Below, in pieces: positions 25,858 to 34,469 of a stretch of DNA of 64,000 nt. The DNA is taken from NCBI RefSeq assembly GCF_023559245.1, contig NZ_CP097462.1:434001-498000 (forward strand), written 5' to 3'. The DNA comes from Sphingomonas sp. KRR8. Lineage in GTDB: Bacteria; Pseudomonadota; Alphaproteobacteria; Sphingomonadales; Sphingomonadaceae. A program made the position numbers and the translations under genes. Under the pieces are notes generated by a model that was not told the origin of the DNA, ran no database searches, and was given only the letters and a program-made list of their open reading frames with translations. Positions within the stretch are counted from its first letter, which is position 1; the number at the start of each line of letters is the position of its first letter.

Positions 25858-26079
25858 ATGATGAGCAATGACGCCATTCCCAAGCTTCGGGTGATCGACG
25901 GAGGCGGTCGCGCTGCTCGTCCTACGGTCGCTCCGCCCATCAATGCTCAGGCGACTGAAAAAGTGGAAGCAGCTGCCAAGGTCTCGTCGGTCTCGTGGTT
26001 GCTGGTCGTCCTGTTCCTGATTGCCGCCGTTGCGGGTGGCGCTGCGGTGCCGCTGCTGCAAGATCTGCTCCTTCGATGA
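25858..26079 (+). CDS. 73-aa single-span membrane protein in flagellar cluster
   Basis: Small protein with a polar N-terminal half (KLRVIDGGGRAARPTVAP) and one C-terminal helix (SVSWLLVVLFLIAAVAGGAA, about 44-64). Family not recognised. The TGA overlaps the start of the TPR protein as ATGA, so the two are co-translated. ATG 25858 is followed at once by a second in-frame ATG at 25861. It may anchor or partner the TPR protein. Confidence 0.7.
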   Translation: MMSNDAIPKLRVIDGGGRAARPTVAPPINAQATEKVEAAAKVSSVSWLLVVLFLIAAVAGGAAVPLLQDLLLR

Positions 26080-27800
26080 CCGTCGCTGCTCTACTGCTGT
26101 CCGTCAGCGTCATTCATGGCGCGCCGCTGGCAGCGCTCGCACCCTCGCTCCAGGACAGCGCGATCACTGATCCTCGCGACTGGCGTCGCGAGCCCGCCGA
26201 AAAGCTCACCGCCGCACTCGCGGTGGCAAGCCCAGCCGAACGCCAGCAGGTCCGCTGGCGATACGCGCTTTCGTCACTGGCAGAGGGCCGCCCTGAGGTT
26301 GCACTGGCTGCGCTCCAGGTGATGCAGATCGACGAGCCCGATCTCGCCCTTTCCGCCGCATTCCAGCTTGCACGCGGCCGCGCCCTTGCCGAACTCGGCC
26401 GGGGAACGGACTCGGCTGCGGTGCTGTCCGGACCGGCGCTTGCCCACAATCCGGAAGCCTGCGCCTGGCGGTTGCGCGCTTTCGAGGCGGCGGGCGCGCC
26501 GCCACTCGCCCTCGCGGAACTGTCCTGCGCCAAGCCGGCGCTTCGGGCGCGCGCGGTGCCGGACCGCGCGGCGTTCCTCCTCGCCGCCTCCCGTGCTGCC
26601 CTCGCGGCTGGACGGCCAGACGCCGCCCTCGACCTCCTTCGCTTCGTTGCTGAGCACCTGCCCGAGGCCCGCCTGCTCCGCGCCCGAGCGCTGCTGGCGC
26701 AAGGACAGGGGTTGGCGGCGCTTGGGATCTTCAATGGTTTGGCGGCCAGCCCCGATCCGCGGATCGTCTCCGCCGCCGAGCTCGGCAGCATCGAAGCCGG
26801 GCTTGCCACGCACCGCCTGGCAGCGAGCCCGGCGCTCGGTCGTCTCAGTCGCTTGACCTTTCACTGGCGAGGCGACGCCATCGAACGCCAGGCGCTGTTC
26901 GATCGCTTCGCATTGGCGACCAGCCTGCGGAACCCTTCCGCGCAGCTTTCGTCCGCCGCAACGCTCGTCCGCTATCGCGCGGCGGGCGGCGGTCTCGCGG
27001 CCGTCCTTGCCAGCGCACAGGAAACCCTCGCCGGCCTGCTGACGCCTGGAAGCAAGGTATCCCTAGCCGACGCTGCGGGCCTTTACTGGGACTATCGTGA
27101 CCTGGGCCCGAACGGAGCGGCGGGCGATGCGCTCGCCTGGCAACTCGCCGACCGATTGCAGGAAGCACAGCTCTACGCCCGTGCCGCCGACCTCCTCCAG
27201 CATCAGCTGGTGGAGCGCGCCCGTGACGTCGCGCAGGGTCCGGTGTCAGTCCGCGTCGCGCGGCTGTGGATCCTCGCCGGCCACCCCGACAGGGCGCTCG
27301 AAGCGCTGCACTTGTCGACCGATGTGATCTTCCCCCCGGCCATGCTTCAGGCGCGCCAGCGAATGGAAGCGATCGCGCTTCACCAGCTTGGCCGCACCGG
27401 CGAGGCGCTCGCCATCTTGCAGTCCGTGCCCGGCTCCGGCGCCCTGCAGGCCGAACTCATGTGGAAACAGCACAGCTGGGCGGCCTATGCCGCGGCCGCC
27501 GATCCGCATCTCCCGCCACCGCACGCCCTGTCGGAGGTTCAACAGGCGCTGGTCCTCAGGCAGGCGGTCACCCTTGGCATGCTCGGCCGCGAAGCGCCGC
27601 TCGCCGCCTTGCGCCAGCGCTATGCCGCGGCTTTTGCGGATCTGCCCACCGCCCGCGCCTTCGACCAACTGACCCGCCCGTCGGGAGAAATCGACGCTGC
27701 GGGTCTGAGCGATGCGCTTGCGGCTCTGCCGACCGCCAGTCCGGCCGGTGACATGGCTGACCTGATCGAGCTTTCCCCGCCCGCCAGACGCGGCGGCTAG
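26076..27800 (+). CDS. TPR-type helical repeat protein in flagellar cluster
   Basis: 574 aa with an N-terminal hydrophobic export-like segment (VAALLLSVSVIHGAPLAALA) and Ala/Leu-rich paired helices typical of TPR solenoids: RWRYALSSLAEGRPEVALAA, AFQLARGRALAELGRGTDSA, LLRARALLAQGQGLAALGIF, RVARLWILAGHPDRALEALH, ALHQLGRTGEALAILQSVPG. Probably periplasmic. It is coupled to the 73-aa membrane protein and convergent with flgL, with overlapping stops (CTAG). No flagellar TPR family was recognised; a motor or assembly scaffold role is inference. Confidence 0.75.
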   Translation: MTVAALLLSVSVIHGAPLAALAPSLQDSAITDPRDWRREPAEKLTAALAVASPAERQQVRWRYALSSLAEGRPEVALAALQVMQIDEPDLALSAAFQLARGRALAELGRGTDSAAVLSGPALAHNPEACAWRLRAFEAAGAPPLALAELSCAKPALRARAVPDRAAFLLAASRAALAAGRPDAALDLLRFVAEHLPEARLLRARALLAQGQGLAALGIFNGLAASPDPRIVSAAELGSIEAGLATHRLAASPALGRLSRLTFHWRGDAIERQALFDRFALATSLRNPSAQLSSAATLVRYRAAGGGLAAVLASAQETLAGLLTPGSKVSLADAAGLYWDYRDLGPNGAAGDALAWQLADRLQEAQLYARAADLLQHQLVERARDVAQGPVSVRVARLWILAGHPDRALEALHLSTDVIFPPAMLQARQRMEAIALHQLGRTGEALAILQSVPGSGALQAELMWKQHSWAAYAAAADPHLPPPHALSEVQQALVLRQAVTLGMLGREAPLAALRQRYAAAFADLPTARAFDQLTRPSGEIDAAGLSDALAALPTASPAGDMADLIELSPPARRGG

Positions 27801-28702
27801 CGCAGGTAGTTCACCAGGCTCAGGCCCGACAGCTTGGCAAAGACCGAATAGCTGGCCTGCAATGCCGTTTGCCGCAGTGTCAGTTTGCTGGCTACCTCGG
27901 CCATGTCGGCATCCTCGTTCTTGGAGATGAGGTCCTGAAGAATGGTCGAGCGTTCGGAGGCGCGGTCTGCCAGCGTGTCGACCTGGGCCTGGCGTCGCCC
28001 GTTCTCCGACGATTGCGCGCGCAGCTGCTTGATTCCGCTGTCGAGCTTGGCAGCAGCGGTCTGCAGCGCCGCAGATTGGGCGGCGGTCGGAACCGTCCCG
28101 ATCGTGCCTGCCTCGGCAAGTGTGCGGAACGCCTCGAAGACATCGGAACCGATGTCGCTGGCGACGATCCCAACCGTAACGTCCAGCCCGTCGGCGACGC
28201 GCGCGGTGGACTTGACCTGGTCATTCGTGAAAGCGGCGGAGGTGGCCATTCCGATCGTGTCGGCCAGTGTGGCGGGCTTGAACGGCAGATCCACCTGCGC
28301 CCCCCCGAACAGCGGCGCTCCGCCCTCGTCGGCGTTCATGGCGACGCGGAACGTCTGGAATGCCTCGTCGATGATCCCCTGAAGCCCATCGGTGCGGCCC
28401 TCGCCGATACCCTTGAGCAGCTGGGTCTTGAGGGAGCCAAGGGAATCGTCCGCCGCGGTCAGGTGACTGTCGACCAGTGCCAGCGTGCTCTTCAGTCGGT
28501 TGGCGACCACCGCCTCCGATTGCTGCCGGGCAAGCAAACTGCGGGCGGAAAGCGTCCGCACGGCCTCGCTGCCGAGGGCCGAAAGCGTGGTCGCCTTCTT
28601 GCCGCTGGCCATTTGCTGCTGCGCTTCTGCCAGTCGCAATTGCGACTGCCCGATGGCATCGAACAGGGTGCGCTGAAGCGGAATGGTAGCGATGCGGACC
28701 AT
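27797..28702 (-). CDS. flgL: Flagellar hook-filament junction protein FlgL (HAP3)
   Basis: 301 aa. The N-terminal D0 helix (RTLFDAIGQSQLRLAEAQQQ, then ASGKKATTLS) and C-terminal D0 (LRQTALQASYSVFAKLSGLSLVNYL) are the flagellin-like ends of FlgL. It joins hook to filament with FlgK, encoded 12 nt upstream. Its stop overlaps that of the convergent TPR gene. Confidence 0.93.
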   Translation of the reverse strand: MVRIATIPLQRTLFDAIGQSQLRLAEAQQQMASGKKATTLSALGSEAVRTLSARSLLARQQSEAVVANRLKSTLALVDSHLTAADDSLGSLKTQLLKGIGEGRTDGLQGIIDEAFQTFRVAMNADEGGAPLFGGAQVDLPFKPATLADTIGMATSAAFTNDQVKSTARVADGLDVTVGIVASDIGSDVFEAFRTLAEAGTIGTVPTAAQSAALQTAAAKLDSGIKQLRAQSSENGRRQAQVDTLADRASERSTILQDLISKNEDADMAEVASKLTLRQTALQASYSVFAKLSGLSLVNYLR

Positions 28703-28714
28703 GAGTTGCGTTCC

Positions 28715-30817
28715 TTACTTCACCATGCCGAGCAGCGTGTCGTACATTTGCGTCGCCGTGGTCATGACCCGGGCCGATGCCGAATAGCTGTTCTGCAGCA
28801 CCACCAGCCGCGACAGTTCCTCGTCGATGTTCACGCCCGAATATTCATCGCGCCGATTGACCGCGTCGGTCTTCCGGGCCTCGCTGTCGCCGAGGGCGGA
28901 GTCCGCCTGCGAGGATTGCTGAGCGGCCCGGCCGAATACCAAGGTCGTCATGCGATTGACTGACAAGGTACCGGCCGGACCGAGATCACGGCTCGCCGCC
29001 AGTTGATCAACCAGGTCCGTCGCCCCGCGTGTGTCGCCGGGTCCAAGGGCGCGCTGGCCGATCGCCGCCGTCTGATCGAAGCGGGCCAGCGGCAGGCGCT
29101 GGGCCGATGCGAGGATGTCGCTCCGCACCGCCGCTGCGCGCAAAGTGGAACGGCTGTCATCGAGGCCGACGAGCGAAGAGAAGGAGCGGCCCGTTCCCAG
29201 CCGGTCGGTCGAGTCCGTGATGACGCTGACCGTTGCAGTGGGAATGCTCGGATCCGGGGTGAACGCCACTCGCCCGCGCGGATCGAGTGCGAAGCTCCCG
29301 TAAGCGGCAGCCGGGCCGGCGTTGAGCGAGCTCACCAAGTCGCCCATGGTGCCACCCGATACCGGCGCTAGCGTTTCCTGCGCGAGCGTCCGACCACGCG
29401 GATCGCGGATCACCAGCTGCATGGTCTGCCCAGTGCTGAAACCGTGCGGATCGGCAGTGGTCAGTCCGCTCGGCGTCAAGGTTCGCGACGGATCGACGAC
29501 CAGGTCGTTCAGGCCGAAAAATTGCGAAAAGCCGACGCCGGCGCGGAGCGAAGGGTCGGTACTGTCCTGCGCCACCACGACGCCATTGCCGGTGCCCGAT
29601 GCATTCAAGGTCAGGCGCCCGTTGGAAAATGTCGCTGTGGCCGATCCGCCCAGGCCCGCGTTGATCGCAGCAACGGCGTCGGCCACCGTGCCGCCCGCGC
29701 CAAGCGCACCGAAGTCGACGGTGGCTCGGGCAACAAGCGCACCGCTTGCCGAGGTGACCGCGAACACGGCTTTGCCGCTGAAGCCCAGCCGGTCGCCTGC
29801 GTATAATCCTGTCTGTCCACCCGCCAGGGCTGCCGGTGGCGGAACAGTGGTGCTGGCATTGCTTGCTGCATTGAGCGCCTCGGCAAGCCCACCGAACAAT
29901 TGTCCGACCTGACTGGCGAACTCGGGAAGCGTGCGGTCACGCAACTCCAGCAGTCCGCCGAGCTTGCCGCCCACGCCGGCAGTGTCGATCCGCTCGCCGG
30001 TCGCGGCGCCAGGGCTGCCGTCCGGATTGACGAAGCGCACGTCGATCGAAGGATAGGAAGGCTGGTCGACCCCGTCGCCCGATCCCGCGGCATAGCTCAG
30101 CATGCGCGGCTTGCGATCGACCAGCACCGTTCCGCTTGCGGTATCGAGGGAGATGCGGCCGTCCGGCTGCTCGCGCGTGGTGACCTTGATGAGCGACGAC
30201 AGCTGCTCGATCGCGCTCATCCGCAGATCCTTGGCACCGCCCGCGTTGCTGCCTTGCGCCAGCTGCCGCGACACGGTGTCGTTAAGGGTGCTGATCCGGC
30301 CCAGCAGGTCGTTGATGCTCTCGACCGTATTCCCGACTTCGCTCTCGGCGTCCATCCGCAAGGTGGTCGCGTCGCTCTCCACCTGCTGCAGCGCCTGGAC
30401 TGAGTCTTGGACCTGCGCCGTGAAGGTTCGGATCGACTGCTCCGACGCGCCGCTGCCGGTCATGGTCGTGGCGGCGCCCTGCAGCGCGTCCAGGCGCGCC
30501 GAAACGCTCGAAGCGGAGCCCGGGGCGCCCAACATCGACTGCAGCCGGCCAAGGTAATCCGACGTCACCGCCGCCTGGCCCCAGTCACCGGAGCGCCGAT
30601 AGACGTTTGCCTCCAGGAAACGGTTGGCGACCCGGTCGGGCTCGCCCACCCGCACGCCAGTCACCCGGCCGCCGGTCACGCCCGTGCTGAGCGAGATTTC
30701 CTCGCGTGCGTAGCCGGGCGTCGAGACGTTCGCGATATTGTTGGAGGTGGAACGCATCCCCGCCTGGGCGGCGTTGAGTCCGCTCAGCGCACTGCCGAGG
30801 ATGTCCGACAGCGACAT
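28715..30817 (-). CDS. flgK: Flagellar hook-associated protein FlgK (HAP1)
   Basis: 700 aa, larger than the roughly 550 aa of the enterobacterial protein, with the extra mass in the central surface domain (about 300-560). N-terminal LGSALSGLNAAQAGMRSTSN with NNIANVSTPGYAREEIS and C-terminal SGVNIDEELSRLVVLQNSYS are canonical. The gene lies 4 bp after flgE and 12 bp before flgL, so flgE-flgK-flgL form one operon. Confidence 0.94.
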   Translation of the reverse strand: MSLSDILGSALSGLNAAQAGMRSTSNNIANVSTPGYAREEISLSTGVTGGRVTGVRVGEPDRVANRFLEANVYRRSGDWGQAAVTSDYLGRLQSMLGAPGSASSVSARLDALQGAATTMTGSGASEQSIRTFTAQVQDSVQALQQVESDATTLRMDAESEVGNTVESINDLLGRISTLNDTVSRQLAQGSNAGGAKDLRMSAIEQLSSLIKVTTREQPDGRISLDTASGTVLVDRKPRMLSYAAGSGDGVDQPSYPSIDVRFVNPDGSPGAATGERIDTAGVGGKLGGLLELRDRTLPEFASQVGQLFGGLAEALNAASNASTTVPPPAALAGGQTGLYAGDRLGFSGKAVFAVTSASGALVARATVDFGALGAGGTVADAVAAINAGLGGSATATFSNGRLTLNASGTGNGVVVAQDSTDPSLRAGVGFSQFFGLNDLVVDPSRTLTPSGLTTADPHGFSTGQTMQLVIRDPRGRTLAQETLAPVSGGTMGDLVSSLNAGPAAAYGSFALDPRGRVAFTPDPSIPTATVSVITDSTDRLGTGRSFSSLVGLDDSRSTLRAAAVRSDILASAQRLPLARFDQTAAIGQRALGPGDTRGATDLVDQLAASRDLGPAGTLSVNRMTTLVFGRAAQQSSQADSALGDSEARKTDAVNRRDEYSGVNIDEELSRLVVLQNSYSASARVMTTATQMYDTLLGMVK

Positions 30818-30821
30818 CGAT

Positions 30822-32123
30822 CTAGCGCTTCAGGTTGCTGAGTTCCTGCAGCATGTCGTCCACCGTCGTGATGATCTTGGACGACGCGCTGTAGGCCCGC
30901 TGGAAGCGGATCATGTTGGTGAATTCCTGGGCCAGATCGACGTTTGATGCCTCCAGCGTCGAGCTCGAGATACTGCCCGAACCGAGTGCGCCGGGCTGGT
31001 TGATCGCCGCGCTCCCGCTGAGGCCCGAGACGGAATAGGCGTTGCCGGTCAGCCGCGTCAGCCCGTCCGGATTCTGGAAGGTGGCGACCGGCAGCTGGTA
31101 GACGGCGCGTGCCGTTCCGTCCTCGAAGATGGCGCTAACCACGCCTTTGTCGCTCACTTCGATCGATGCGATGTTGCCGAGCAATCCACCGTCCACCGAC
31201 GAGCTGATCAGCGCCGACGTGCCGCCGAACTGGGTAAGCCCGTCGAGGCCGCCGTTGCTGCCCAGCGCCAGCGAGATCGGCTGCGCTCCCGCCCCGTTGG
31301 TCCAGCTCGGCGTGATCGGCGCGAACAGGGCAGGGGACGACCCGGTGACGTTGAGGCTGCCGTCTGGATTGAACGCAAGCGTACCATTGACCAGCAGCCC
31401 GCCAGTCGCGCTGACGTCACTGGCGGACACGGCATACGCTTCCGTCTGCCAGCTGTTCGCACCCGTCTTCAGGAAACCGACAGTCACCCGGTGCGCGCCG
31501 CCTTGAGCGTCATACACGTCGAGGGTCCGGCTGAAGGTCGGCGGTGTGGTTCCACTCGCCATGTCACCAGCGGCATAGGTCCCGCTGAACGCGGTGGCGT
31601 CAGATTGGAGATTGGCGCGCATCTGGATCTTGGTGGTGGGCGTCGCCGAGCCCGTCAGCTCGCTCAACCGCACCGGCTCAAGCGCACCAAGGTTGCCGGT
31701 GTCCGTATATTTGCCCTGCGCGTCGAGCCGCCAACCCTGGAGATAATAGCCGCTGGTGTTGCGGAGGAATCCCTGGAGGTCCGGCTTGAATGCGCCCGCG
31801 CGGGTGAAGGCCACGTCACTTCCCGGATCCTCACCGCTGCGAACCACGAAGAAGCCCGCGCCGTCGATCGCCAGGTCGGTCTGGTTGGCGCTGGCCTGGA
31901 GCAGGCCCTGCTTGGAGATGAGCGCCTGCGGAGCGGCCGCGACTCCGCCCGCCGAATAGCTGCTCTTCATGCGTCCGTCGGTGACCAGTGTGCTGAATTC
32001 GGTCGCCACTCCCTTGTAGCCGACCGTGTTGATGTTGGTGATGTTGTCGGCGACCGTCGCCATCGCGCTTGATTGCGCGCCGAGGCCCGACACACCGGCA
32101 TAAAGTGCGGAATAAAGGCTCAA
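30822..32123 (-). CDS. flgE: Flagellar hook protein FlgE
   Basis: 433-aa hook subunit. N-terminal LSLYSALYAGVSGLGAQSS with NITNINTVGYKGVATEFSTL, the central GAGFFVVRSG and the C-terminal SNVDLAQEFTNMIRFQRAYS are typical. The start is TTG at 32123, preceded by a perfect GGGGAG 7 nt upstream; no ATG or GTG lies near in frame, and codons further upstream fall in flbT and its leader. Heads the flgE-flgK-flgL operon. Confidence 0.93.
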   Translation of the reverse strand: MSLYSALYAGVSGLGAQSSAMATVADNITNINTVGYKGVATEFSTLVTDGRMKSSYSAGGVAAAPQALISKQGLLQASANQTDLAIDGAGFFVVRSGEDPGSDVAFTRAGAFKPDLQGFLRNTSGYYLQGWRLDAQGKYTDTGNLGALEPVRLSELTGSATPTTKIQMRANLQSDATAFSGTYAAGDMASGTTPPTFSRTLDVYDAQGGAHRVTVGFLKTGANSWQTEAYAVSASDVSATGGLLVNGTLAFNPDGSLNVTGSSPALFAPITPSWTNGAGAQPISLALGSNGGLDGLTQFGGTSALISSSVDGGLLGNIASIEVSDKGVVSAIFEDGTARAVYQLPVATFQNPDGLTRLTGNAYSVSGLSGSAAINQPGALGSGSISSSTLEASNVDLAQEFTNMIRFQRAYSASSKIITTVDDMLQELSNLKR

Positions 32124-32130
32124 CTCACGT

Positions 32131-32136
32131 CTCCCC
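32131..32136 (-). promoter_or_regulatory. Shine-Dalgarno fixing the TTG start of flgE
   Basis: GGGGAG on the minus strand, 7 nt before TTG 32123. It decides the start of a gene whose frame stays open 100 codons further upstream. Confidence 0.8.
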
Positions 32137-32207
32137 AGCACCCGGCCGCTTTGCACGGGGCTTTCAGGACACATCATAGGAAGGCCGCGGCATCCGCCCG
32201 CAACACA

Positions 32208-32220
32208 GGCAAAAATTGCC
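32208..32220. promoter_or_regulatory. Flagellar palindrome copy C (flgE/flbT intergenic)
   Basis: GGCAAAAATTGCC, perfect 5-bp arms around AAA. Same GGCA-N5-TGCC form as copies A and B. It lies 85 bp before flgE and 64 bp before flbT. Confidence 0.45.
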
Positions 32221-32283
32221 CCCTCGCGTCGCGGTGAGCGCTGCCCGCCTATGATGAGCCTGTCAGTTGCAAGGAGGCACGCC

Positions 32284-32721
32284 ATGACGCTGCGCATCGC
32301 GCTCAAGGACGGAGAGAAAGTGGTGCTGAACGGCGCGGTGCTGCGCAGTGTCGGCCGCACCGAGCTGCTCGTCGAAAGCAAGGCTGCACTGCTCCGCGGA
32401 CGGGAGATCATGTCGCCCGAAGACGCGGTCACCCCCGCGCAGCAGCTCTACTTTCACACCATGATGGCCTACATCGATCCCGAGCGGCGCGAGCTTCACC
32501 AGCGTGGCGTAGTCGACTGCCTCGGCCAGGTTGCGCGGCTGCTCGCCTCACCCGATGCCAACAGGCTGGCGATGAGCTTCGCTGGCCATGCCGCGGGCAT
32601 GCAATATTACCGCGCGCTGACCGATTGCCGCCAGCTTATCGCTCAGGAGAAAGAGGTGCTTGCCGCAGTCGACGTGCCCGCATTGGCGATCGCCGAACCG
32701 GTCACCGCCGCAGCGGCCTGA
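32284..32721 (+). CDS. flbT: Flagellin synthesis regulator FlbT
   Basis: 145 aa. MTLRIALKDGEKVVLNGAVL is the FlbT signature, followed by ALLRGREIMSPEDAVTPAQQ and LYFHTMMAYIDPERRE. In Caulobacter FlbT binds flagellin mRNA and blocks its translation until hook assembly is complete. ATG 32284 has AAGGAGG 7 nt upstream; earlier in-frame starts lack it. Its usual partner flaF is not adjacent. It leads the fliI-fliJ-transglycosylase operon (9-nt gap to fliI). Confidence 0.92.
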   Translation: MTLRIALKDGEKVVLNGAVLRSVGRTELLVESKAALLRGREIMSPEDAVTPAQQLYFHTMMAYIDPERRELHQRGVVDCLGQVARLLASPDANRLAMSFAGHAAGMQYYRALTDCRQLIAQEKEVLAAVDVPALAIAEPVTAAAA

Positions 32722-32730
32722 GCGACCGGC

Positions 32731-34056
32731 ATGGAGGCGCTCGTCGCCCTCACGGAGGTTCTTCGTCAGCAGCCGCGGGAGCGGCGCTTCGGCCAGGTTG
32801 TCACGGTACGCGGCCAGCTGATCGAGGTCGCCGGTTTCGGCCAGGCCGCGCCGCTCGGTGCCCGGCTGTCGGTGCTCGCCGACGGTCGAGCCATCGACCT
32901 CGAGGTGACCGGATTGACTGCCGACCGCCTGCAATGCCTCAGTTTTGCCGACCCGCGCGGAGTCGCCGCTGGAGCGAGGGTGGAACTCGCCTCGCGGCAA
33001 GTGGCGTTGCGGCCATGTGCCGCATGGCTTGGCCGTGTGGTCGATGGACTTGGCCGCCCCGTCGACGGCGGAGGCCCGCTGCCGCAGGGCTTGGTCGCGC
33101 AGGCTGTCCGCGCCGCGCCGCCGCCGGCTGCCGAGCGTTCCCGTGTTGGTGAGCGCGTTGCCACCGGTGTCCGTGCGCTCGACCTGTTCGCGCCGCTGTG
33201 CCGTGGCCAGCGCCTCGGCCTCTTCGCCGGCTCGGGTGTCGGCAAGTCCGTGCTGATGGCACAGCTGGCCCGCTGGACGGACTGTGATGTCGCAGTCATC
33301 GGTCTGGTTGGTGAGCGTGGCCGCGAGCTGCGCGATTTCGTCGAGGAAGAGCTCGGTCCCGAGGGCCGCGCCCGCAGCGTCGTCGTGGTCGCCACGTCCG
33401 ACGAGCCCGCGCTCATGCGTCGGCAGGCCGCCTGGGCGACCCTCGCCATCGCCGAGCATTTCCGCGACGCGGGCGCGCATGTGTTGTGCGTGATGGATTC
33501 GGTGACCCGCTTTGCGATGGCCCAGCGCGAGATTGGGCTGGCCAGTGGTGAGCCCCCCGCGACCAAGGGCTACACTCCCACGGTCTTCGCCGAACTGCCT
33601 CGCCTGCTGGAACGTGCCGGTCCGGGCAGGGCCGGGCAGGGTAGCATCACCGGTCTGTTCACCGTCCTTGTCGATGGCGACGATCATGATGAGCCGATCG
33701 CCGATGCCGCCCGCGGTATCCTCGACGGGCACATTGTCATGAGCCGTCGGATCGCAGAGCGTGGCCGCTACCCAGCGATTGACGTGCTTCGCTCGGTCAG
33801 CCGGACCTTGCCTGCCTGCCTTTCGCCGGACCAGAACAAATTGCGCCTGGCGGCGCGCGATCTCCTGTCCGTTCACGGAGACATGGAGGAACTGGTTCGA
33901 CTCGGCGCCTATCGGCAGGGCAGCAACCCCGATGTCGACCGCGCCATCGCGCTATCACCCGCGATCGAACGTCTCCTGCATCAGGACAGGTCCGATCTCG
34001 GGCCCGCTCGCGACGGCTTTCCAGACCTCGCGAACCTGCTTGGGTCGGCGTCATGA
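32731..34056 (+). CDS. fliI: Flagellum-specific ATPase FliI
   Basis: 441-aa export ATPase, F1-beta-like, that unfolds and delivers flagellar substrates. P-loop AGSGVGKS at 166-173, then GLVGERGRELRDFVEEELG, VLCVMDSVTRFAMAQREIGL and the catalytic-domain end GAYRQGSNPDVDRAI. Starts 9 nt after flbT and overlaps fliJ by ATGA. Confidence 0.95.
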   Translation: MEALVALTEVLRQQPRERRFGQVVTVRGQLIEVAGFGQAAPLGARLSVLADGRAIDLEVTGLTADRLQCLSFADPRGVAAGARVELASRQVALRPCAAWLGRVVDGLGRPVDGGGPLPQGLVAQAVRAAPPPAAERSRVGERVATGVRALDLFAPLCRGQRLGLFAGSGVGKSVLMAQLARWTDCDVAVIGLVGERGRELRDFVEEELGPEGRARSVVVVATSDEPALMRRQAAWATLAIAEHFRDAGAHVLCVMDSVTRFAMAQREIGLASGEPPATKGYTPTVFAELPRLLERAGPGRAGQGSITGLFTVLVDGDDHDEPIADAARGILDGHIVMSRRIAERGRYPAIDVLRSVSRTLPACLSPDQNKLRLAARDLLSVHGDMEELVRLGAYRQGSNPDVDRAIALSPAIERLLHQDRSDLGPARDGFPDLANLLGSAS

Positions 34057-34469
34057 GAAATCCCTATGCACTGCCGCTCCGGCTCCGACGGGATCGCCTC
34101 GGCGAGTTACGCCAGGCGATCGCCGAGACGCACGAGCGACTGGCTGCGGCGCTCGCCGAAGACGCAGCCCTGGTCTCGCAGACTTCGTCGGAGCGACGGC
34201 TGCGCAGCCTTGCTCCCGATCTGACCGGAGACCCCTGGTTTGCCTGGCAGCGACAGACGCGGCACCGCTTCGCCTGCGACATCGCCGTCTCGCAACAGCG
34301 CCTCGAGGAGCTGCGCGTCGACATGCGAGACGAACTCGGTCAGATCAGCGCTCTCGAGCAGGCCGAGCAGCGGTTGCTGGCTGAAGCGCGTCGCAAGGTG
34401 GAGCGCCGAGCGCAGGCCGCCGCCGATGACCGCGCTGCGACCCTCTGCCTCGCGGGAACCACCATATGA
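34053..34469 (+). CDS. fliJ: FliJ-like flagellar export protein
   Basis: 138 aa, highly charged and helical (RLGELRQAIAETHERLAAAL, RLEELRVDMRDELGQISALE), consistent with the antiparallel coiled coil of FliJ, the stalk-like subunit of the FliI ATPase. FliJ sequences diverge strongly; identity rests on length, coiled-coil character and position right after fliI, with ATGA overlaps at both ends. Confidence 0.75.
   Translation: MRNPYALPLRLRRDRLGELRQAIAETHERLAAALAEDAALVSQTSSERRLRSLAPDLTGDPWFAWQRQTRHRFACDIAVSQQRLEELRVDMRDELGQISALEQAEQRLLAEARRKVERRAQAAADDRAATLCLAGTTI

Noticed and set aside
32124..32432. N-terminal extension of flgE by 103 codons
   Set aside because: The sequence is antisense to flbT and its leader; the TTG start with GGGGAG gives the conserved FlgE N-terminus.
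32548..33876. 442-codon frame antisense to fliI and flbT
   Set aside because: Shadow of GC-rich coding; fliI on the other strand is certain.
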